NCBI GenBank assembly: GCA_022385805.1
Contig: MU277731.1
Span: forward strand, 2,464 to 66,463
DNA: 64,000 nucleotides
From: Pilatotrama ljubarskyi
Lineage: Eukaryota > Basidiomycota > Agaricomycetes > Polyporales > Polyporaceae
Direction of reading: 5' to 3'
Shown here: positions 10,906-22,857 of the stretch, piece after piece
Layout: every line of letters begins with the position of its first letter
How positions within the stretch are numbered: position 1 is the first letter of the stretch
Notes under the pieces: model-generated
Told to the model about the DNA's origin: nothing
Seen by the model: only the letters and a program-made list of their open reading frames with translations
Database searches by the model: none
Made by a program: the position numbers and the translations under genes

Positions 10906-13825
10906 CTACGACGCCAGCCCCTGCCCCTGCCCCTGCCCCTGCCTCCTCGCCTCCCGATCCCGGTCAAGACTTAACCGCCACGACGGCGGCGCGACCCACG
11001 ACCGCCTCATACTACCGTGGGCCGACCGTGGCGGACGCTGGCCGTGCCCCAGCGTCGGTGAGCCCGGCGCGGGCGCGAGGGGCGAGTCGGGCGCGTGCGG
11101 CGAGTACGGGGGGTACGCCGCCCCCGCGGAGTGCGGCGGTCGCGAGGGGTACGCGGAGCGTGGTGGGGAGCGCGGGGCGGGGGTGAGCGGGGTGACAGGG
11201 GACGTCGGCGGGCTCGCGCGCTCGGTGTATGGCGATGGGGAGGGTGACGAGGGGAATCGCGCTGAGCGGGTGGAGGGAGAGGAGGGTGAGCGCGGAGATG
11301 CTGGAGGACTGGTGCGTGCGAAGACAGGGAGGATGGGGGAGGGCGCGGGAGGAGGGAAGGCGCGCGGGCTCAGAGGCGTGCGCGGGGCGGGGGCGGCGGG
11401 GTCGGGCGCCTCGTCCACGACGACGACTTCCTCCGTCACCTGCACGACGAGCTGTCCCGGGAGAGAGCGCGTGTGGTCCGGCGCGTCTTGGCCGCTCGCA
11501 CCGCGCTCGTTGTCGGCCGTGCGCGGGCGGCGCTTCGAGAGGAGCTTGGGCATCGGGTGGGTATGGCTGAGGCCCGCGGTGAGCGAGGGCTTCTTCTCGA
11601 CGCCGCGCTCCCCTCCCTCGGGCCGCATGCTCCCAAGCTCTGTCAGCGGATGCCCGCGCTCGGCATCCGCGCCGGCCTCGCCCCTGCTCTCGTCGGCCGC
11701 GTAGCCCGCGTCATCATAATCGCCGTACAGGTCGTACTCGTCGTCGTACTCGTCACGCCCGAACGTGATGACCGGCGCGCCGAGGTTGCCAATGATGCTC
11801 GATTCGAACGTCTTGCCGGACACGTCGTACCCGCCGCCGCCCATGCCTCCGCCGCCCGTCGTGCTCGTGAGCCGGTACGACTCGCTGTGCGCGCCGTGGC
11901 CGCCGTACCCGCCCGACGAGCCGCGCATGACGGGCCCCCGCCGGAGGACCTCGGCGCGCAGGTTGAGCATGAGCCGCGAGACCATCAGGCTCGTGATCCT
12001 GGAGGTGCACGGTGAGTCGTAGGCCGGACGCGTGCGTGGAGGTACGTACAATGTGCTGAAGGACGCGTTGATGACCTTGAGGTCGGGCTGCTGCAAGCAT
12101 TAGCACGGTGTACCGCGCATGAGCCCCCAAACACGCGCGCGGTCACAGGACCGCGTACTCACCGGAGCAAACTGCGGGACACAGAAAAAGAAAAAAAACG
12201 CGGCGTCAGATTGCGCGTCCTTTACCAGACAGCGGGGAGAGAGAAAGAGACGCACGATGAAGATCAGGACCGTGACGAGGTTGGAGACGAAGATCGCCGC
12301 GAAGTACATTATTCCTGGGGGGATCCGCGGGATTAGCCTCTGCGCGCACCCGAGATGGGGAGCTGCGCGCCCCGTGGGAAGCGAGGCCGCCGTTTCGGGA
12401 GGGAAGGGGTGGGGGGAGCGTGTGAGGGGAACAGGGAAAGGGCGCGGAGGACGTACCGTCGCGCATGATGACCGTGATGAGGGAGAGCGCCTCGCCGATG
12501 AGCGTGCGCCGGTACAGCTGGATCGTGCGGTAGAGCGTCGCGAAGAAGACGACGGAGTCTGCGGACGCATACGGCAGGTGGGGTCAGCACGCGGGTGGGA
12601 AGGTCAAGCGAGCGAGGGCGAGGTTACCAAACACGAGCTCTGCTACCCAGGTGTAGATGATGCGGTCGCCCCTGCGTGTTGGGAAGAGAAGGAGCTCCAA
12701 GTCAGCGTGGTGCGTCCTCGGCAGAGAAAGGGGCCGAGGCGCGCCGAGCGAGCTCTCGATCGTGTATCTGTACTCACGGCGAGGATCTACCGGTGAGTAT
12801 GCATCCGACGAGGCCTGACGACGGATCGCACTGTCAGTGGAGACCAGGAGTAAAAGGACCATATTTCCCCCACCTGGTGGGAGGACAAGCATAGTGCCGT
12901 CCGTGAACGCCCACTGTTACGGAGTAGCGTAAGCATTCGGAACTGGGATCCGACAGAGAGACGACATACGATCTTGACACCGAGCTCTGCAACTAGGAGC
13001 GCCCCGAAGCTATATAGAATAATGTTCCGCTTGGAGTAGATAGAGTATAACCGTAAGATGAAAATGACTGAACGCCAGTCAGCTTCGGCCCGCTACGTGA
13101 AGGGAGAGCGGGGTACGCACGTCCGACAACAGTGGCGGTGAATATCTTGAGCACCTCGGGATACAGGACGTAGCGTTGGCAAGTAGCTTTGGACCATGAA
13201 GGATCGTGGAAGGCTGCACCAGGAGGCCAAGGCACCGACATCAGCATCGGGACCGACGGACAGACTAAGCGAGGGCGGGCCCGCCAGGGTTACGTACAAA
13301 CGATAACGACGATGTATCCGAGGGGGGAGAGGTAGCGGTTCTAGTGCCGATCGAGGCAGTTAGCGTTTAGCGCGAGGACGTCGCCTCGAGGGGGATGCGC
13401 AGAGGTAGAATACTCACTAGGAACCAAAGGACGGTGGCACCGGTGAAGCGCTGCTTCCAAATCTTCTCGACCTCGTCGCCAAAGGTGATGGCGATGTCGT
13501 AGAAGAGCATGACTGCATAAGGGTGAACCAGACGCGTCAGTACGTGTCTCAGTTTCGAAACTGTGAACGCAGCGCGCTGGGGACGCGCAGGTCGCAAAGA
13601 CGCACCGCACGAAGCCAGAGAGAACATCTTGGCGGCCATCCTAGGGAGCGGGAGAGGGCGATCAGCGATAGAGTTCTTACAGCGGAGGTACGGCGCGCAG
13701 CGAGGGGGGACGGCGATCCCGCATCGCCATCCGTCGAGTAGGCTATATTCTGTAGATTGTGGCACTACTCACAGATGGTCGGCCGCGGTGGCGAGCTGCG
13801 CGGGGGACATTTGTTCTGCGCTCAT
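10906..13825 (-). CDS. DUF6533-domain seven-helix membrane protein
   Basis: ATG 13825 gives MSAEQMSPAQLATAADHL. It splices through MAAKMFSLASC to VMLFYDIAITFGDEVEKIW and KQRFTGATVLWFLNRYLSP, the DUF6533 signature (helix, D-E-V/I-x-x-I-W loop, R-Y-x-x-P). More short exons follow: YVLYPEVLKIFTATVV, IILYSFGALLVAELGVKI, WAFTDGTMLVLPPG, RIIYTWVAELVF, an RRTLIGEALSLITVIMRDG piece, IMYFAAIFVSNLVTVLIFIV, and SLMVSRLMLNLRAEVLRRG, where relatives end their last helix. The final exon then carries a roughly 330-residue cytosolic tail, first Gly-rich, then acidic, then Ser/Pro-rich, ending in a short Gly-Gln repeat before the stop at 10906. The family is basidiomycete-enriched, presumably receptor-like, and has no known function. 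Splice sites (GTGAGT, GTGCGT and similar) are good, so the gene looks intact. Confidence 0.88.
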
Positions 13826-15611
13826 GGCTGCACACGCTGGACGTCCCTGCCTGACTTTCAGGCGGCGGGGTTATAAGGGGGCGGCCTGTGTGCCTAGAGC
13901 AGGATGGGATGTCGCGGAGAACGAAGAAAGGAGCGGGTGGCGGAAGGAAAGAGAGAGGTGAGGAGGGGACGGCGTGAGTGCGAACCCTGCTTGAAGGACG
14001 GAGGCAGGGAGACGACCCGAGCGGGCTGGGAGCGTTCCACGGCGTGGCTAATTGAGGGCGGGGCGGGGAAGGCGTTAACGCATTTTGTCGGGAATAATTC
14101 CAGGCTGCAGCCAATCTGACGGCAGCTGTGCGATATTAGTCTTACTTTTGCAGGGGTTGCTAATCGCAATCGCCCGCTTCGGACCACAAGGACAAGAACC
14201 GTTCGTCGTCCTCAGCTGGTCGTCGCGCCCGCCCACACGGTAACATCTCCCACTCCGCTCACGTGCACGCGTCCCTGAGCGGCAGACGCCCGCGACGCGA
14301 AGCCTGCCCTCCCATCACCCACCCCAGTTCAGCCCATTCAGTCTGCGCGCACCAGATACTCACGCACCATCGCTCCGTCGTGCGTCCGGCCGACCCCCGC
14401 TGCCACACGTCCCGCAGCGCGCGCTCGGTGGCGCCGAGAGACACACCCTGTCTCAACGCTGTCTGGCTCGCAGAATGCAAATCCAAAACGTTGCTGCCCG
14501 ACGCGGCTGCCACCCAAAGCTTTCCGTCGCCCGTGCGTCCTCCAATCGCAGCGCAAGCCCTGCGGCACAGGTCCATCGCTGTTCAGGATCTATGTTCATC
14601 ACCCCCCCCCCCCCCCCACGCGCCATCGGCTGCAGATGACGAGGGGACCGGCCATCCAGGAACACAGATCTAGGTCTCTCTGCGTCTTGGCTTCTTGACG
14701 CGGACATGAGCACGCATCGGAATATGTCGCCGCCCATCTCGCCATAGCCATCGCCAAAGCTGCAAGGGTTACGACACGGCCGCCCCGCTGCACTACGTAG
14801 CTCACGCCCCGGCGTGCCCGGGCAGAACCGAGAACCAGCTGTGCTTCAGAGCTCCGAAGCCGGTTTGTACAGTCATACAAGCAGCCGGTAGCAGACCGTC
14901 CCGCCAAGAAGAGACATGAAGAACCCGAGTGCCGCCAGAGTACCGGACGGGCGCGCGCCGCACCGAATGGGGCGACTTCCGCAATTTGTGGAAGGCTTGC
15001 GAGGCGCAGCGTGGTGGGAGGAGCGGGCCAGAGTTTTGCAGCAATATGTCCAGGGACCCCGTCGCGCATTTCACGGATCGCAATAGCAGACTGCTACGCG
15101 CGAGCCGCAAGAGATGGTCAGATGGAGATGGAGATCAAGGAGGAGCGGCTCCGGGCAGAGAATTGCGAGAGATGGTCAGAGCCTCTCGGCGCCGCCCACA
15201 AATGATATCAAGAACAGATCCGACACGGGACAGCCTGCAATCTTGACATCTGGCATGGACTGATCAGAGGCAAATTGCTCTAGATTTTGCTTTCCGGGGG
15301 TTTTCGATAGCTTGGTGAGTTATTTCGGAAGGGTGAGTTCATCACTGAGGCCTGAGGATACGTGCACGTGAGGAGGCGCGTCGGCGGTATGATCGACGCG
15401 TCGCGGTCGACGTCCTGTCAGCCACCGCCGCGTCTCTCCTGCGCCAGCCCTCTGAGCTCCCCGTCAGCCGCGATGAGCAGCCCATACAAGACAACGTCTG
15501 GAGGCGACAGGAAGGGTTTTCCCTCTATCCCCGCCCCGTCGACCATCTCCGTTCTTCACTGTCAACCTTCCATTCGTTACTTTCGGCCTTCGCAGCAAGA
15601 AACGCGTCAAG
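13826..15611. other. intergenic region with poly-C tract
   Basis: No gene is recognised in these 1.8 kb between two divergent genes. A homopolymer of about 17 C lies near 14601-14617. Open frames on both strands lack motifs and look like GC-driven shadows. Confidence 0.4.
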
Positions 15612-16286
15612 ATGGTCGAATACCACCTCGGACTCACCCCAGGTGCGTACCCGACTCAGCTGCGATCTTCTCATACGTGAACGTTGAGCTCGCTTACGCG
15701 ACTGTGGCCGTTAGGCGTCATCGTCGCGCTCGTCATCATCCTCGTCGTCCTCACCGCTATGCTAGTCTCGACCGTCTTCGTCGTCTGGCGCTCCCGGCCC
15801 GCCGCACTCGCACGCGCACAGCAGAGACAAGAAGCAGCTACGCGGCGGAGATCCGCGGCGCCGGACGACCTCGAGAGCGGCACGCCCTCGTCCGACAAGT
15901 CCTCCCACCACCCCATAAGCATCCTCAAGAAGACCACTACGATTACCCAGGTGGAGCGAGCCGGCGAAGACGACGAAAAGCATTCCTCCGAGCACGAGCA
16001 CGACCAGGACGAAGCGAGCGTTGACGGCTCGCCGGACCCGCAGACGCCGCAGCTCGGCGGCGTGACGGTCAGCCACTCGCCGTCGTCCGCAGCTGCCGGT
16101 GCCGGTGCGGTGAACGTGATCATTGCGACGGATGGCGCCGGCGGCGTCGAGGTGCGCGTCACGCCCCCGACGCCGTCGCAGTCGCTTGCGGCGCTCGCGC
16201 TAAAGCCCAAGGCGGAGCGGCGCGTCCGTTTCGAGACCCTCGCCGGCATGCAGGGCGAGCACGAGTCTGTGTGGTGGTTCATCTGA
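15612..16286 (+). CDS. single-pass membrane protein with Ser/acidic tail
   Basis: Exon 15612-15642 (MVEYHLGLTP) joins in frame to 15715-16286 across a 72-nt intron (donor GTGCGT, acceptor TTAG), giving 200 residues. Residues 11-35 (GVIVALVIILVVLTAM...) form one strong transmembrane helix directly after a 10-residue N-terminus, followed by Arg-rich VWRSRPAALARAQQRQ. That charge pattern suggests the tail faces the cytosol. The tail is low-complexity, rich in Ser, Asp, Glu and His, with a likely phosphorylatable SILKKTTTIT patch and a conserved-looking end (KAERRVRFETLAGMQGEHES). RVRFE resembles the R-V-x-F docking motif of PP1 phosphatase, which is only a suggestion. No family is recognised. 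Confidence 0.72.
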
Positions 16287-16721
16287 GATTCCGAACACCT
16301 TGTCTGTCCGTCGTTGCCGGACGCAGTCGTCGCTTGTACGCTCTGTGCTGAGTGGCGTGTGGAGAGGGCGCATGCGGTGTACGTTTGTTGGACGGACTTC
16401 GTATGGTTCGAAAAAAATCCATCTATACCACGAAGTCGCTTTTGGTCCGTGCAGTCTTCCAGAAGAGAGCGAACGGCGCGGGGATTGCCCGCGAATCGAC
16501 CGCCGACACGCGAAGTGTGGGAGTAGTCCAATGTTCGCGACCATCGCGGATCCGTCGCCCCTCGGCGATCTACGCAAAGCACCTGCTTTGCCCCGCCCAA
16601 TAGTGAGCGACCGCCGGTCATCCAAGCACAGTGCAGATCCGGGGAGAGAAGAAACGCACAGTTCAGCCGCAGCAAGAGTAACGACAGCACCAGGACCAGC
16701 ACGCCCGGCACATCCGGGAAC

Positions 16722-17195
16722 CTATTCGCCAATCACGTACGTGCAGCCCTGCTTCCCCATCCACACCTCGTGCACCTTGCCCGCTGGGACGTCGATGCGC
16801 GCGCCTGGCCCGAACGTCTCCTTCTTGCCCGGCTCGTCCTCCGGGTACGTGACCGTGAATTCGCCTGAGAGGATGAGGTGCGTCGTGAGCCCGCCGTGCT
16901 TGTGCGGTGGGTAGTGCGCGTTCCTAGATCCGCCCAGCCCCGGAGTGGTGGACGAGATTCGGGGAGAGCGAGGGCGCGTGTGTTCGGCAGTTGCGGTGTG
17001 GAAAGCGGCAGAAGGGGTGCAAAGTTCGAGTTTAGCTCATGCGTTCACACAGCATTGACAAGGGAGCGATGGGCGGAGGACGAAGGGAGAAGGAGGATGC
17101 GTGAGTACTCACGGGCCATCTGTCCACGTGTAGACGGTCGGGAAGCCCCAGGAGCGCACTTGCGCCTCGGCCTCTTGTCGAGAAAGAGAAGACAT
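16722..17195 (-). CDS. small single-domain cupin protein
   Basis: ATG 17195 starts MSSLSRQEAEAQVRSWGF. Exon 17113-17195 joins exon 16722-16923 in frame across a 189-nt intron (GTGAGT..TCTAG), giving 94 residues. The second exon reads YPPHKHGGLTTHLILSGEF, then YPEDEPGKKETFGPG, then DVPAGKVHEVWMG. This is cupin motif 1 (H-x-H, G, then E) and motif 2 (P-x-G-x-x-H), so the metal-binding His/His/Glu and the last His are all present. It is about the shortest cupin_2 size. Such proteins bind a metal in a beta-barrel and may be dioxygenases, isomerases or sensors; the substrate cannot be told here. It shares a divergent upstream region with PXR1. Confidence 0.83.
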
Positions 17196-17769
17196 AGTTG
17201 TGCCGTAAGTAGACTCGTCGGGGACTTGGCAACTATTCGTAGAGGCTAGTTGAGCAGAGATTTCAGCAGGGCGTTCGCCGTGAACAAGATGTGCAGCAGC
17301 GAAGGGGTTCGAGGTCAAGATTCAAGCTCAAGAGTCGCCACGCATGCAGAGAGAGCTCCACCAAAAGTTCCCGAGAGGCTGCTGGACAGCAATATGATTT
17401 CTGATAGACGATTGAGCGATATCGGGCAAATGCGAGGCTATTGGCGGAGTTGGACAGCCTATATGGCACAGATGCAGCTGCAGCATGGAATAGAGAAGAC
17501 AGACAGAGGCGTGCGGAGTGCGGGTGAGGGACGACGACGAGCATTAGCGCAAGCGGGCGGTCCGGACTCCTTGCTGTGGCCGGCGCTAGAGTGAGTGACA
17601 GAAAGAGTCACCCGAGGTCACACAGTGTCACTCAAGATGACTGTCACACAAAATTCAGGCAAGCGCCCGCTGCAGCACTCCCTTTTGTGCGCTCACACGT
17701 CCCTCTTCAGTGACCTAGTCTATGCTGTAGTTTCCTTCTTCGCTCTACGGGACACCAAGTGCAGCCAAA
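17196..17769. promoter_or_regulatory. divergent upstream region of the cupin gene and PXR1
   Basis: These 574 bp separate the leftward cupin start and the rightward PXR1 start, so they must hold both promoters. I see no clear TATA box. Short open frames here have no motifs. Confidence 0.4.
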
Positions 17770-19609
17770 ATGGGTCTCGCTGGTCGCAAAGTCAAACAGC
17801 GCATTCCGAATGATCCGCGCAACCTCGCATGGGCAAACGGTGCACCCTACCCTTACAGGACGATGCGCCAGTTCGCCTAACCTCGTTTTCACTTGTAGAT
17901 GCGAACAAGTTCGGCGCCGCGTACCTAGCGAAGCTAGGCTGGGACCCTTCGCAGGGCCTCGGTGTGTCTGGCGAGGGCCGTACGAAAGCAATCTCTGTCA
18001 CCCAGAAGCTCGACATGCTCGGCATCGGCGCAGACCACCGCAACAGCCAGGAGGGCATCGCATGGAAGCAGAACAAGGATTTTGAGAATCTCCTCAAGCG
18101 GCTGAACGCCGCGAACGGCACTGCACAGGCCGAGGAAGAGCCGGAGCGCATGAAGGTGGACGGCTTCGTGCGCGCGGGGCCCGACGCTGGTGCTGGGACC
18201 GTGCCTGAAGAGCGTGCGACCAGCGAGGATGTAGAGCCGGCTGTGGAAGGTGAGGTCGAGGAGAAGAGGTCGAAGAAGAAACGCAGAAAGTGCGAGGACG
18301 AGGAGGACAAGGATGGCAGGAAGAAGAAACGCAAGAAGAGCAAGTCCTCGGAAGACCAGTCTGACGCTGAGACTGAGAAGAAAGACAAGAAGAAAAAGAA
18401 GAAGCGGGATGCTTCAGAGGATGTCTCGCCAGCGTCGTCCTCCAAGGTCGAGACGTCAGTGCCGGCGGCGGCCACGCCCGCTACGCAAGCTGTCGCTCCC
18501 GTCAAGACCAAAGCGTGAGTTCACTCTCTGATACGCACTACTTCTCGATGTCAGCCTGGTATATGGATTTGTACGGCTCTGAGGTTGCTGCTGTAGGCAC
18601 ATCGCCAGGACCTCCATGTCCTTCATCTTTCTCACAGTTAGTTCGTGACGCTAAGCATCCCTCTCACAGACCCCGCCTGCACCGAGCCCGGCACATGGCT
18701 GCCAAAAACCTTGCCTCCAAGTCCGCCTTAGCCATCGCCGAGATCCTCGGCATCGCTCCGGACCCCACGCCCTCCGGTTCCGCGACGCCCTCCCTCGCGC
18801 CTACGCCCAACTCTGGCTTCTCCTCTTCTGCTGCCCCCGCTAGTACGCCCTACCCGCCCACGGCGTACGAGCCTGGTCCCAGCACATCCAACTCCGGCTC
18901 CTCCGGGTCCGCGACGCCCGCCGACCAGCTGAAGCTCCAGGAGCTCACAGTGTCGAGCAAGAGCGTCATGGACTACTTCAAGGAGAAGCTCGCTGCGAAG
19001 AGCAACTCTCGCTTGTCCTCCGCTGGCCCGTCCACCCCCGCCGCACAGCAGCAGGACGAGGTACTGGACGACTATGCTGAGCGCCCCCGCATAGGCTTGG
19101 GCGCGTCGCGTTTGCGCGTCGAGACGAAGTTCGAGGAAGAGGTGCAAGTCGAGCGCGGAGGCCTGGGCGGGATCGGCAGCGGGGCGCGCTCGCAGTTCGC
19201 GTCTATGTTCGCGAAGGCGTCTACAACAGTGACGAATACGACGGAGGTCGTCACCACCGAGACCGCGACCGTGGTAAAGGAGGAGGCTACGTCGCACGAC
19301 CCTTCCCTGCCGAAGAAGAGTAAGGAGACGAAGGACAAGGAGCGCAAGAAAGAGAAGAAAGACAAGAAGGGCAAAAGCAAAGCGAAGGAGGAGACGGAGC
19401 AAGGTGAGGAGCTCTCGGGCACTCCAGCTGAGGTAGCAGAGGACGCGGACGAGAAAGCGGAGCGCAAGCGGCGGAAGGAAGAGAAGCGGAGGCGAAAGGA
19501 GGCGGAAGCTGCGACCCGCGCGACAGAGGAGAGCGCCGCCGATGCAGCCTCAGATTCAGAGCGCAAAGAGCGCAAGCGGAAAAAGGACAAGAAGAAGAGC
19601 AAGAGCTGA
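17770..19609 (+). CDS. PXR1: PXR1/GNO1 (PinX1-type) G-patch ribosome-biogenesis protein
   Basis: The N-terminus MGLAGRKVKQRIPNDPRN LAWAN followed by ANKFGAAYLAKLGWDPSQGLG is the PinX1/Pxr1 start plus its G-patch. Exons 17770-17839, 17899-18514 and 18670-19609 join in frame to 541 residues. The last intron is supported because it reads through an apparent TGA at 18516 into HRARHMAAKNLASKSALAIA, which matches the conserved Pxr1 R-A-R..AAK..A..SA..E-I-L-G segment. Long Lys/Glu KKX tracts (about residues 150-210 and 420-541) are nucleolar-type tails. In yeast the protein activates the helicase Prp43 for small nucleolar RNA and rRNA processing and can restrain telomerase; this role is by homology. 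The second KKX tract ends KKDKKKSKS. Confidence 0.93.
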
Positions 19610-20157
19610 TCTCCGCTTTATATACCACGCACCACGTACTCATCTTTCATGTCGGCGCACCCTCTGTACACAGCAGTGAGAGCAGGCCATCTTACAAACA
19701 GCGAACAGCGTGCTGAGCCCTAGGATCGTGGGCAATGCACTCTTGTGTGAGACGGGAGATCATAAGATAGAGAGGTAGTCATTAGAGGTCGTTAAATACC
19801 AACCGAGGAGAAACATAGAAGACTAGAGAAAGAGGAGAGGAGCGAGAGGCGTATATACATATGCGTATGCGACGGCAGGGAGAAGGTATGCAGAACGAGG
19901 GTCGGGCGCTGCTGCGAGACGCGGCAGGTGAAGTGCGATAGGCGGGAGACGAGGCTGAGAGAGATTGAAGGGAGACGGGCCATAGAGGTCGAGAATGCGA
20001 AGGTGACGAAAGCCAGAGCCGAGAATTCCAGGATATCGAGAGGATATGGGAGAAAGGACCGGAACGGGGATGGATACGATGCGTCGAGGACGTCGGGGGA
20101 TCCGTCACCTAAATGCGAGGGTACATGGCCGCTTTTGCTATTATTTGCTACCGCTGT
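19610..20157. other. intergenic region between convergent genes
   Basis: These 548 bp are the 3' flanks of PXR1 (plus) and the FHA protein (minus). AT content is locally higher (ATATACATATGCGTATGC near 19855), as expected for polyadenylation regions. No gene is seen. Confidence 0.45.
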
Positions 20158-22857
20158 CTATACCGCCACCTCCGGCTTGACCCGCCACGCGACCGCCACT
20201 GCCGCAACCGCGAGCACCGCGACGCCGACGGCGGCGGAGAAATTGTGATAAGGATACTGGAGCGCAAGATTAGGGGGAGTGGGGGAGGGCACGGCATCGG
20301 GACTTACGCCATCCTTCGGAGGCTTCTGCGCACGGGGGTCTGTCGTCGCGCCCGAGACAACGCTCGCAGCGGTCGAGATGGGCTGGTTGACGACAGATGA
20401 CTCTGGAGTGATGGGGAAGGGCATCTTGCCCTGGGTCGACCCGTCGCCGTTCCGCTCGCGATCACTGGGGTGTAGACCTTCTGAGTCGCTAGAGTCGTCC
20501 ACGGCCCATGGTGACCGCCGACGGGGACCAGTACCAGAGTACGAGCCCTCACTATCAACGTCGCGGGCACCGGCGCGCTGCGGCTCGTCGACCGCTGCGC
20601 CGGGCGATACTGATCGCGACCGCGTCCGGCCCCTGGACGTACTCACGCGCTTCCGGCGTGTCCGCGGCCGCATAGACTCTGCTGAGAGACTTCGTGGACT
20701 TGGTGGCGTGACGAGGCCGCCACTCGAACGGGGCTTCGCGTTCCCGTTCATAAGGCTCTGCTGCTGTTGCGCCTGAAAGGACGCGAGCGAGAGCAGGCCG
20801 GATTCGACCTTGGCTGCAGCGCCTGAGATGGTCTCCTCCGCGGCCCGCATGCGGCTCTCCCACTCCTCCTTTGCGCGCCGGAGGCGCTCGCGCTCCTCGT
20901 TCCAGTCCTCCTGCACGCTGCTCCACCGGCCCTCGACGTTCTTCTTCCACTCAGTGAACATCGCCGTGAGGGATTCGCGTTCCTGGACGCGCGCCGCTTC
21001 GACCGCAGCGGCAGGCACGGAAGGTTCCTGCGGCGCGGCGCGGGCCGCTGCAGATTCTTGCGCGAGACGATCAGTGGCCTGGCTTTGCGCCTGCACCTGT
21101 GTCTGCGTGACCTGTACAAGGTTCTCGAGAGAGGCGACCTTGGCCTCGAGGACGGAGATGGTCGACTGTGCGCTGGCCTGCTGGGCTTCCAATGAGCGTG
21201 AGAGTTCGAGTGCCATTTCGAGCTGTTTCGCAAGGGCGTTTAGCCGCTCGGTCAGCTCATCAGGGATGGCGGCACGAGCGGGTGGCTGCGGCGAGCGCGA
21301 GCGCGAACTCCTGTCGGTGACGGACGGCTTGCGATAACGGTCCCGGTCGTGCTCCTGGTCGTCCTCGTCCTCCGACATGCCCATACCGGTCGGCTCGGGC
21401 GTTCGAGGCCTGCCAAGCTCGTCTCTTCGCCTCCGCCGCTCTTCCTCCTCCTCGGCAGCGATCTGCTCCTCATCCACCTCATCGACGCGCTCGAGCTCAT
21501 GCGGGACAACGGTCGAGATGCTCCTCGCATCGTCGTCATCGTCATCCGAGGCATCGTGCTCGTCCCCGTGGTGTGAGCGCCGACCGTGGCTGCTCCCATG
21601 GCCGCCAAACCGGAACATCTCCATCTCGCGCTTCCGTTCCTCCATCGCATCGCGAAGCGAGTTCACTTCTTGCTTGATGGCATTGTGCTCCGCGAGCATG
21701 CCCTCCAGCGCACGGACCTTGTCGACATGATCGGCGAGAGATCGCTGAGTCTCTTGCAGCTGAGCCTGCAGTTCAGATACCACGGGTGCCTCCTGCTGCG
21801 GTTCGCGATGGGGCTCCTCTGGCCGTCCAGGTTGTGGCGGTACCACGGGAGGCAACGTCGAGGGATATGGTGGAAGGTTGGGCGGCTATAAGGGAGTGTT
21901 AAGGCAACAGTAGATTAAAAAAAATGCGTCCAGACGCACGAGGTTGCCTCCCAATGTATCATGGATCTCAGCGAGGCCATTGCTCAATGAGTGGAGCTCA
22001 GCACCCGTCTCCCTGCTCTTCTGGAGCTCTCCTTGCAATCGACTCAATATATGGTCGAATGTCAGGCCGCTCTTCCCTGGGACCCGAACGTTCCCACCCA
22101 TCCCGCCCATCCCAACCAAACCCTGGGGCTGCAACGTCGGCCTCCTCTGAGGACCAGCGGGGCCATTTGAGCTGCCCTGGCCGTTGCCTACGAAGTTGAA
22201 TGCGCTATTTCCTGCGCCAGGCTGGTTAGACATCGCCCCGAGGAATCCCTGGGGACTTTGTTCGGCGCGTTGTGCCGCCTGCGCCTCGAGCTCTGTGAAG
22301 ACGCATACCACGCGTGCAGCGACTTTGTGGTGGACGATGGTCTTGTTGTCCTCGCCAACGATATCGATACCAAATTCCTGGGGGGCGTAGAATGAGGGAT
22401 AAAGGCGGAAGGCTCGTTTTCAGGCACAGGGCAACGTACAACAACATCGTCCGATTTCAGTTCGTACGGGTCGGACTCGAGCCCCTCGGGGCTCAGCCGC
22501 TCCCCGTTGATGAACGTGCCGTTGGAGCTTTTGACGTCCTTGATGAAGATCTGGGACCGGACGGGAGCAACGAGTGAGCACCGACGCGCCTCCCCACGCG
22601 CGCCCGCGCTGCGAGCGGCGACGCACCTTCCCGTTCTCCTCCCACACCTCCGCGTGCTGCCTGCTGAGCACCTTCGAGTCGAAGTAGCCGTTGCGCTCCT
22701 GGGGGACGGTCTTCGCGTTCGTCTGGCGGCCGATCTTGACGCGCTGGTTGTTGGCGAGCGAGATGTGCTTCGGCACGAACGTGTCGTTGAGCGGGTACAG
22801 GTAGAGCGCGGGGAGGGGCACGGGGGCGTGCGGCGTCGAGAAGGGGGCGGGCATCAT
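20158..22857 (-). CDS. tail-anchored FHA coiled-coil protein (SLMAP / HAM-4 / PRO45 type, STRIPAK)
   Basis: Exons 22627-22857, 22440-22550, 21940-22377 and 20158-21885 join in frame to 835 residues. Residues about 20-140 are an FHA domain: RVKIGRQTN, then VLSRQHAEVW, then KDVKSSNGTFING, which carry the phosphothreonine-binding Arg, Ser-His and Asn residues. A Gly/Asn/Pro-rich linker leads into coiled coils (ELQAQLQETQRSLADHV..., LAKQLEMALELSRSLEAQQ...). The last about 20 residues (AAVGVAVLAVAAVAVAWRV) form a C-terminal membrane anchor with almost no tail. This layout is that of human SLMAP, Neurospora HAM-4, Sordaria PRO45 and yeast Far9/Far10, the STRIPAK subunit at nuclear envelope and ER. 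In fungi STRIPAK controls hyphal fusion and fruiting. The region between coils is Arg/Ser/Asp-rich and probably phosphorylated. Confidence 0.92.

Noticed and set aside
14601..14617. Poly-C tract as a functional site
   Set aside because: A lone homopolymer, most simply slippage or sequencing-prone sequence.
15671..16732. 353-codon minus-strand frame
   Set aside because: Antisense of the single-pass membrane protein and flank; no domain.
18515..18669. Separate gene starting at 18515 after PXR1
   Set aside because: A GTGAGT donor and CACAG acceptor join the two frames in phase, and the downstream segment matches the conserved Pxr1 C-terminal region.
18728..19402. Leu-rich minus-strand frame over PXR1
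   Set aside because: Antisense of the Lys/Glu tract of PXR1, which yields false Leu-rich frames.
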